Below are positions 56,210 through 64,000 of a DNA stretch of 64,000 bases, piece after piece (within the stretch, counting starts at the first letter, position 1; the number at the start of each line of letters is the position of its first letter). This DNA is from Mikania micrantha (taxonomy: Eukaryota; Streptophyta; Magnoliopsida; Asterales; Asteraceae): positions 26,359,415 to 26,423,414 of the forward strand of contig CM018694.1 of assembly GCA_009363875.1 (NCBI GenBank), in the 5' to 3' direction. Below the pieces are notes generated by a model, which ran no database searches, was not told the DNA's origin, and worked only from the letters and a program-made list of their open reading frames with translations. The position numbers and the translations under genes were made by a program.

Positions 56210-57461
56210 ACTAGTGCCTTAGATGTACCCACTCCTGCTCCATCCTTCTCTTCCGACTTCTTGTCTGCATCTTTCACCATCTTGGGCAGCTTCCATTCAC
56301 AAGCAAAGTGACCCAGTTGGTTACAGTTGTAACACAGGAGCTTAAACTTGTCAAACCTGAGCTTCCTTCCTAGTTGTTCCCGAAGCTATTCCTTCCATAC
56401 TTCTTGAAAAACTTTTTGGCTCGGAAGACGGCCATGGTTATCTGCCACGTGATATCCATCTCCTCAACATCAGCAGGATTAATCTGCTCCAGATTATCAT
56501 GAGTAAGATTGGTCGGTGCCAATTCTCCTGCAATAAACGCGTAATAACTATTCATAAACCCCCTGAACAATAGCAGGTTTTCTTCACTTTCAAGGATGAT
56601 CTTGGGCGCTGAACTAGCTTGCCCAGAGGAGAGGAACGCAGTCTCAAAGGGAACTGACTTAGATGCTGAAACCTGGTATGCCTGAGAACCAGAGGCTTGG
56701 TAGTTGATTGCAGACAGAAGTGCAGCATTCTCGGTGGCTAGGGTGATGCCCATGGAGCTAGCATGATTGAGTGCCCTATGCTTGTCGTCCATGTCATACG
56801 AGTTGATGATGGATATCAAATCACTAAAGGTAGTCTTGTACATATCCTTAGTCCTCTTGATCGTCGTACAGTTTGAGTTCCAGTTGTACGGTAAGGAGTT
56901 CAAGAGTTTCATGTTGACTTCCCCTTTACTCATCTCCACCCCGTCACTTGTCAGTTTAGTCAAAAGGTGAGTGAAACGATTGAGTTGAGCTTCCAAAGAT
57001 TCCCCTTTGATATGATTAAACAGGTTGAATCGTTGTCTCAACATGTCCTTTCGACTCTCCCTCATATCCTCATTCCCCTAAAAGTGTTCAACCAACGCAT
57101 CCCAATGTTGTTTGGCAGTTTTGTGCTCTTTAAACACGTGAGCCACTTTAGTAGACAATGCCATAGTGATGGAAGCATACGCCTTGTCATCTTTTTCTTT
57201 CTGCAGGATGTCGTTTTCAGTAAACAAATCTGGGTCCTTGGGGATCAATCCATTCAGTTCACTCTCGTACATGGGCACATAAGGCTCTTCCTCAATCGAC
57301 CTCCAAAGCTTGGGATCCATGTACTTGATGAAAGATTGGAATCTGAACTTCAAGTCTTGGAAGTTATCCCCTGAAAGAAGCCTCAGTGACTTTGTACCCG
57401 TTCCTATCTCGTTGTCCAGGTTCAGCAGGTTGGACAAGTTGGTCAAATTCTTAGAAGCCAT
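56210..57461 (-). pseudogene. gag: Copia gag, N-terminal half (element C3), right of the B insertion
   Basis: Start ATG at 57461 (MASKNLTNLSNLL). Residues 1-128 hold the N-terminal gag domain (LLSGDNFQDLKFRFQSFIKY, LWRSIEEEP, AYASITMALS, KTAKQHWDAL). A stop and small break near 57070 separate it from the UBN2 part (MLRQRFNLFNHIKGESLEAQ, LNSLPYNWNS, SIINSYDMDDKHRAL). After another stop near 56370 and a frameshift comes a zinc knuckle at about 56305-56345 (CYNCNQLGHFA), whose last Cys is now Trp. The end, GVGTSKAL, runs into the ACTAG target duplication and continues at 25460. So one gag is split by 30.7 kb of B. Better preserved than most coding DNA here. Confidence 0.9.
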
Positions 57462-58718
57462 GATCAGAAAAATTTCTAAGTGTCAATTAGAAGCAGAGGC
57501 ACCAAATCCTCCAACGAGTGCGGAATCAAGTTAGAAGCAACAGAATAGATGGAAAATGCTTGCTTTGATTAAAATCGTGAACTTTACTAGACAAAGCCTC
57601 AATACGTCTAGAGAACTATGCATCGGGAATCCAACCCTAGTGCAGTACAAAATGTGTCTATTTATACTACTTCTAGGAGTACTCGAACCTATGTACACGA
57701 AATGGCTAAGTACTCGAAAATCTAAAGCACATGAAAATACAAAGTACACAAAATAAACAAAACTGAGTCTTCATCTGATCACGAATTGATTTTGTCAGTT
57801 CACGAATTCCAGAAGTTCACTAAGTGCTATAAACGAAATCCTTGATGTTCTCGAAATCTTCAAGTACCCGAAGTCTAAAAGAGTACACGAAAACCCAGAA
57901 GTAATTGAAGACACAAGCAGTACTAGAAGACATGTACCCGAAGTGCTGTACTCGAACAGTAGTTCACGAAAGCAAGTTATTCAAACACAAGTATTCGAAA
58001 CAGAGATCACGAAAGCAAAGTACCCGATATCATGTACCCGAAACCATGTACTCGAAAGCAAGTTCCCGAAGTCTGTTCTCAAAGCCAAGTACTCGAAAAC
58101 GAAAAACTTGAAACTTAGTTTTGCTAAGGATGAAGAACTCGAACCGCAGTGCTCGAAGAGAAGTTCACAAACTGATGTACTTGAAGCTTTGTACTCAAAA
58201 TCAAGAACTCAAAACTACATGAAAAATTTCAAAGAAAAATTCTTCAAGATTCAGAGCACCAAATTTTTACAGTAGCTAGATGAGGTGAACACGAACATGA
58301 AAGTATCAATCTTGCAAGAGAAAGCATGCACCGTGGTTTAGAAAAGAGCCTTCAAGCTCTTATATCACTTGTAGATCCAGATCCCTATCAAGACTCGAGC
58401 TTTATCACTCCAATCGACACCAAATACCTTCAACGAGTGCGGAATCCAAGTTAGAAGCAATAGAATAGATGGAAAATGCTTGCTTTGATTAAAATCATGA
58501 ACTTTACAAGACAAAGCCTCAATACGTCTAGAGAACTTTGCCTTGGGAATCCAAACCTAGTACACTACAAAATGCATCTATTTATACTACATCTAGGAGT
58601 ACTCGAACCTATGTACACAAAATGGCTAAGTACTCGAAAATCTAAAGTACACGAAAATACAAAGTACACGAGATAAACAAAACTGGATCTTCATCTGATC
58701 ACGAATTGATTTTGTCGG
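57462..58718 (-). mobile_element. C3 LTR region, about 300 bp present twice
   Basis: 57497-57801 and 58418-58718 are direct copies (offset about 920 bp, few differences), each with TATAAATA on the minus strand (57659-57666, 58579-58586) and TACTCGAA words upstream of it. Copy 1 extends to about 58273, where minus-strand TGTAAAAATTTGG may be an LTR start. Copy 2 is cut at 58718. Between them, minus-strand ATTGGAGTGATAAAGCTC (about 58389-58406) may be a decayed tRNA-Met PBS. So two LTR copies lie in tandem 5' of gag, by duplication or by insertion of one copy beside another. Confidence 0.68.
57799..58070. promoter_or_regulatory. TTCnnGAA sites in C3 LTR U3
   Basis: TTCACGAA 57799, TTCCAGAA 57807 (joined in the 20-mer TTCACGAATTCCAGAAGTTC), TTCTCGAA 57848, TTCACGAA 57963 and TTCCCGAA 58063, mixed with TACTCGAA and TACCCGAA words. 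They lie 130-400 bp upstream of the TATA at 57659 on the minus strand. Heat-shock-factor control is an inference. Confidence 0.5.
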
Positions 58719-58739
58719 TCTTCGTCTCTAAATTGGGCT

Positions 58740-59851
58740 CTACAATGTTTTGTGTCTAACAAATATTAACGAATTTTAGGTTTTCTTCTATAACTTGTAG
58801 TAGCTTTCTTGTTCAGTTCGATTGTTGTTATTATCTATATTAGAGATAACCAAGAACCATGTGAACAATTGACAAGAGTTGGATTAAATTGGGAAATCGA
58901 AATTTTCCACAGTTCCTAAAAGGTCTTCTCAATTTTATAGAGATTGTCAATAACCATGTCAACAGTCATGGTAAAGCCTGTTGCCCATATATAAGATGTG
59001 CCAATTCGTGTCGACATGATTTAGAAACAATTTATGCTCCTATACACTTCTATGGGTTTCTACAAACATATTAGATCTGGAATCATAACGATGAGAAATA
59101 TGGTAACCATGATGAGATAGCTGCTCTTTTTGCTCGAAGAACACACTCAACAACAACAAATCTTGAAATGTTTGATGTGATTGATGATGTTTTGGCAGAG
59201 CAGGATTTAAATGAAGAAAATATAAATAAAGATGGAATTGGTTTAGACTCGGAGTTTGATTCATTTTATAACGAACTTGATACCGAGTTATACCACGGTT
59301 GTACTTGGCGGCGGAAATGGAAACAAACGATTTTAGTGATTCAAACATTGACGAGATTCTTGTTATCAAGAAGGCCTTAGTAAATTGGCATGTGCATATA
59401 CCGGGTGTTGGTTGTGTAGTAAGAAATGAGCACCCTACTTTGTCGAGTTACGCTGACCACTCAATAAAACATTGGCAAAAACAACTTCAAGAACAACTTC
59501 ACGAACAACAGCTCTAACACTAACACCAACACCAACACCAACAAGAGTTTCAAAAACTACTCCAATAATAACAAAAACGACACGAGAAAGAAATGTGCAA
59601 CATGCAAGACGAAATTCAAAAACAAATGGAAGACATTCGACGAGAATTTGGTCGACGTGATTAGTTATCTTTGTTTAACATGTCTCTCTTTATTAGTTGA
59701 TATATATAATATCCAATAAAAAAAATAAAAAAATATTTTTTAGTTAGCTCTATTGCAACGACATGTCTTTGTTATAGATGAAAATGAATTTGCGAAAATC
59801 TATTTTATTTTTGTCTATAGCAATCATATGTGGATGCTATAACACAATCAA
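58740..59851 (+). pseudogene. CACTA (En/Spm) transposase remnant
   Basis: At 58889-59100 it reads FLKGLLNFIEIVNNHVNSHG, CCPYIRCANSCRHD and FYGFLQTY-stop-IWNHN, the zinc-like N-terminal Transpos_assoc domain of plant CACTA TnpD. At 59168-59310 an acidic stretch ends in TELYHGCTW, the usual lead into the transposase core, but the core is absent. Another frame (from 59317) gives VNWHVHIPGVGC, then Gln-rich repeats and a coiled-coil-like end (EKEMCNMQDEIQKQMEDI, stop 59661-59663), which resembles the tail of the Transposase_24 type. It looks like an internal-deletion derivative. At 59750-59835 GCAACGACATG and CTATAGCAATCATATG words look like CACTA subterminal repeats; the right end is cut by the next LTR. 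Tail identity is uncertain. Confidence 0.6.
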
Positions 59852-62800
59852 TGTCACACCCCGGGCCGGCGGGAACGGATCGGGTTTTCCCGTCGGGCGG
59901 AAGGTTCCCGGGGCGCGATATCTTGAGTGATAATCAAATGATCAGATTGTTTACATGGCACATGATAATTAAATGAGAAATGCTAACACATCCATGATAT
60001 ATAATTACAAGATTAAATTACAATGTATCTTTCATAATTTAACCAAGTAAATCTATCAAAAGAATCAATGTAACTATATCTTGTATCTGTACAAGATATA
60101 CAAAAGATGATTCATTGTTCTTGTCACCAAAAGCATGCAACACAAAATAAAGCTAGGTCTTCTAAAAGTCCTCTGGCTTAATCCTTGCATGTAAGTAGCT
60201 ACACCTGTTCATCACCTGAGAAAGCATTCATTTAAACAAAGTCAACACTAGGTTGGTGAGTTCATAAGTAAGTTAGTTGAAAACCTTGATTCATTCACAT
60301 GCACATTCACAATGATAATTATGTTACTTGTATGTTGTTTGTTCACATGTTCTCCCAATGGCTTCTCAATAGTTATATTCACAAGTACTATATTATCCTA
60401 ATAGTGATGCTTAAATATAGGGCATTTGTAAGGGAACTAAGCCCTAGCCAACATCCCACCACATCACTACTAGAACTCTACACTATTTGCAATACAACTA
60501 TTGATTTCCATTCCCATTCCACATGTTTATCTCATACTTGATCACCTGTAATATCATGTATAGAATAATATGATAATGTAGTTGTAGTTATCGAACCAAA
60601 GTTTAGATAACCATTATATGTGTTAAGGATATTAGATTTATCAAATATGTTCCTTGTATTATTCTATAATTGTGGAGTTAACTGTTGTTACACTTTTAAT
60701 TATTAAGAGTGTTAGTTAACCAATTGTCATTTGTTCTCAATGCGAAATGCATAGAGCCTAAAAGGAATCCATTGAAATCCTCACGTAATCAGATTTCAAT
60801 GCATCCGATTTACCTCTACCACCTTATGTATCCATAGACCTCATCGAAACAGTTACTAGAAATATGACGTGAGAATATAAATTACTCAGTCTCTAGTCAA
60901 CAAGAAACGATGGGTTAATTACTTATCACTGCAGATTAATATCACCATGTTTCGCTTCCCAGACCCTGACTGTCGTCGCCCTGTCACCGGTCATACGTTA
61001 CTAGCCCTACAAGCTAGAGGTTTGTTAAACCTATGGTACCACTATGCTATCGTCGGTTTTGTCACGTCAAACTAACTGGTCAGCGAATTATAGGGACTTA
61101 CATGATAAACTTGTACAAATGGCACATGATTGTAGTGATATAATACAACAGGTCAATAGTAACAAATTGTAATTGTGTTCATCTGTGTTATTGTTCTCAA
61201 TGTCATATGTTCTCTGTGTGATTAACAAAGTTAAATAAGCACTTGTCTTGTTACATTATGTTAATTATTTGAGTGAATGATGTTGTTATCATGAAGTTAC
61301 ATTATCATGATTATCATTCCTTGTTCCATGTTCCCTTGTAAAGTGTGTCGAGTTGTAAACTAAGTGTCATAAGCACTAGTCTTATTACACTCAATTAACT
61401 CTAGTGTTGAACGATGTAATGAAGATGTGTTATATTCATATCATTCTTATGTTCTGGTCTTGTCATCATGTTCCTTGTGATTGTTCTATGTTATTTCTTG
61501 TAAGAATAACTAAGTGTTGTAGGAGGTAATCTTACAACTATGTTATTCTATTGTATTGATGAATCATGATATTATAATATCATAATCATCTTATTTTCCC
61601 TGTTATAATGTGATCATACAAGCATGCATACAATGATATATGATAATAAACAATTTAATATCATTTAAATCATAGTATAAACAATATGTAAGCAAAACTT
61701 TTAAGTAAATAAAAGTAAAGCATGTTTCTCAGCCCCGTGAGTTTGAAATCAGTTAAGATTAAAGAAAAGGGGCATATGAATTCACCTTGTTGTTGTAGGG
61801 TTGACTTAGCTTAAAAGAAAGAATACACGCGCTCTTTGTTGTTCTTGTTGTCGTGTTCACAATCCTGTATTGATTTCAAATTGCATTTGAATTATAAGTG
61901 TTGAGTGTAATTGTTCGCGTGTGTGTTGGTGTTAGCCCTAAAGTTGGCTAACACCCGTAAGTCGCGGTCTTTATTCGGCCCGGTGTCCTTGTTGTTGATT
62001 TTATGCTCCTCTAAACCCAATGTGTCAATATTATTAAAAATTCTAAGTATAATACTTAGGTTTCTCATGAAAGATTGTAAATCTTTAATGTATTGATTTT
62101 AATCAAGTGTTATAATTTCTCAAAATGTATCAATACTCCCAATTTGCCACCTTTGTAGTAATTATCCTTAGTGATTAATTGGATTTTATGTTATACTTGG
62201 TTATTGTTTTATATATAAATCAAGTTACACCATGACCCATGAGGACCAAAAGCCATATTTGGGCCGATTGTTTTGGGCCAGAATAGCCCTAGTGGCCTAT
62301 AGTATTATCGATTGGGCCTCGTGTGTATGTGGGCCAGCTTTTGGGCCGAAAAAGGAGCCCTATAGCCCATACAACATGTACTTGGGCTGGACTTATAATT
62401 CGTGTAGAACTCATTGGATCAGTTTCTATTATGTGGGCCGAAATAATTTGGGCTTAAAAGGTGTGCTGGGCCTGATCGAATTTATGTGGGCCGAGGATGG
62501 TTCTATCGACCAATGAAACCGAAATTGGGCCAAAGCAAAGGAAGTGGGCCGCGTGTTGTAGACCGGCTAAACAAAGATGGCCGCATGGTTCGCATGTCTT
62601 AATAGCTCGCAGGTTCGGCCACATGGGGATAAACAGGTTCATTCAACATGATAACAGATGGGTTCGTCGTCCTGATGTTGTAGCAGGGTTCGGCTAGAAA
62701 ACCTCAAATGGTTCGTTGATGGTTCGTGCACATGTAAAGGGTTCGGCTGAGAAGGTTTGTTGATGATGGCAGGTTCGTGAGCAAAACCAGATGCATGGGG

Positions 62801-64000
62801 TTCGCCGGAGATTCATTGTCTTGTAGTTAGGGTTCGTTGAATGTATGTTTCACATGGGGGTTCGTCTTACTGTTGTCACAGCAGGTTCGTGAACTCCAAA
62901 ATGGTTCGTTCGTGATCACTGAGCCATGCAGGTTCGGCTGGCATAGAAAAAGTTCGTGGGTGACAAAGGTTCGGCCCATAACAGGTCGAGAGGTTCGGCT
63001 TGCAGCTCACACGAACCTGTGTCACTCATCTCCTTCCTCATCCGTGATGTGGGTGTAGAGTTGTCACCTGATGGCAGAGATGTCACTTAATGTTCATCGT
63101 GGGTTTCTGGTTCGAATTCATAAGGGTGTGGCCGGCTAGGTATAGGGTTCGTTCATGATTTCAAAAGAAAACCCCATTTTCAGTGATTTTATCTTGATCA
63201 TACCTCGAAATTTCGTGGATAATTTTACATATCAGTTGTACTTTCTTTAAGAGGAGATCGAGAGTTTCGCGTGGGTTCAAGAATCACTGAATTTCGTTGA
63301 GAATTGGAGAAGTTATGGACCTTTGAAGCTTGTTAATGGTGATTTGGTTTTAGCGAGAGAAATGGACGGATTAGAGGTTTCAGAGAGAGAAAGGGTTGGT
63401 TGAAATGAAATAAATGCCCTCATTTGTGGCTTTTATACCTCGAGGGTATTCGGGTTTGTTTCGGTTGCTCGGTTCGTGGTTTCGTCGCGTTTCCGGAACG
63501 TTACGCGTAATTTAAAATGTAATAAATAAAAGAAGTTAATTAATTATTTTGATGAGTTCCAAAATTGTAAAAAAGTTATTTATTTTATTTTATTAAATTA
63601 ATTTCGTTCGTGACATGTTTTCGTTGTCGTTTCGTCAGATCGCATCACCATCGCGCGTATTCGTTCGAATCGTCATTTGAACGAACACGACGATGGTTTT
63701 GCTTTCTGACTTTTGTTTTCTACTTTCCAGTCATCATTTCAGAACGTTAAACTCACAGATGTAAATCGTCACCCACACAAACACACTGTCAGTTCGTTAT
63801 TCTGAAACGACACTGCAATATTGTTTGAATTGTGTTTTCCTCACTGTCGGACTCAACTAAACATCTTGTTATCACTTTGTTTTCACATTGAAATGTCGGC
63901 CATCTGATTCCTGTCATCTATGGATGTCAGATTGCAACCAATTTGTTTCTGATAATTGTTTGAACACTGTTGTTTCTCGTGATTTGTTGTGTTACTGTAC
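59852..64000 (-). mobile_element. Inverted A-type LTR, truncated by the window end
   Basis: Plus strand starts TGTCACACCCCGGGCCGGCG, identical to 45317, and follows that LTR through the AG site (60220), the hairpin (60243-60255), the CCCACCACATCAC block (60457), TGGGCC words (62260-62540), a GGTTCG word array (62605-63150) and TATAAAA on the minus strand (63431-63437). By comparison about 200 bp are missing at 64000. Whether it is a solo LTR or part of a full element cannot be told. Confidence 0.88.
62605..63150 (-). repeat. GGTTCG (CGAACC) word array in the right-edge LTR
   Basis: About twenty GGTTCG words over 550 bp on the plus strand, that is CGAACC on the LTR strand, as in A (32114-32400). 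The equivalent place in the nested inverted LTR (47850-48490) uses GGCCGAA/CGAATG words. Confidence 0.7.

Overview
This window is plant nuclear heterochromatin made almost entirely of nested LTR retrotransposons. I see no host gene, rRNA or functional tRNA. The organism is a eudicot and perhaps an Asteraceae species (inference): the Ty1/copia remnants carry an extra env-like ORF after pol of a kind I associate with Asteraceae SIRE/Maximus-like elements, and the Ty3/gypsy elements are chromodomain (Tekay/Del-like) families with 2.3-4.4 kb LTRs. Every coding region is a pseudogene.

Left part (1-12.7 kb). Copia element C1 lies on the minus strand: gag (1-1281), leader, PBS and 5' LTR (to 2492). 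It abuts E1, a plus-strand gypsy 3' end: chromodomain 2499-2659, PPT, 3' LTR 2701-5007. E1 sits in the reverse transcriptase of a second gypsy, E2 (RNase H 5008-5717, integrase and chromodomain 9094-10369, 3' LTR from 10435). E2 is also split by solo LTR D (5723-9093, target duplication tgtcg/tgtgg).

Middle-left (12.7-25.5 kb), minus-strand copia. C2 keeps its 3' LTR (12682-13264), PPT and env-like ORF (about 13430-16283). C3 keeps the start of the same kind of ORF (16840-17000), a spacer split by solo LTR C (17645-20457), RNase H, RT, protease and the inner half of gag. The integrase of C3 is missing.

Right part (25.5-64 kb). Gypsy-like element B (25466-56209) is inserted in the C3 gag with target duplication ACTAG; the rest of that gag resumes at 56215 and runs to 57461, followed by duplicated C3 LTR sequence. 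B has 3.2 kb LTRs, a PBS and a PPT, but its own interior (about 3.7 kb) is non-coding and repeat-rich: a LARD-type non-autonomous element. Inside B lie a complete 12 kb gypsy element A (30887-42920, TSD TGACA) and a solo LTR (42993-50736, TSD TTATT), which is itself split by an inverted A-type solo LTR (45317-49656, TSD TATGA). The 3' LTR of B carries an 820 bp Harbinger-like element (TSD TTA), and the 5' LTR of B preserves the empty site. A CACTA transposase remnant (58740-59851) and another inverted A-type LTR (59852 to the window end) close the window.

The most interesting signals are in the LTRs, not in the coding regions: phased arrays of short words (heat-shock-element-like TTCnnGAA at 14/18 bp steps; GGCCCA at 20 bp steps), a hairpin with compensatory changes shared by several LTR families, tRNA-like Pol III promoter segments inside two LTR families, and cis sequences that the non-coding element B shares with the coding element A. 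All similarity statements are by eye; nothing was computed or searched.
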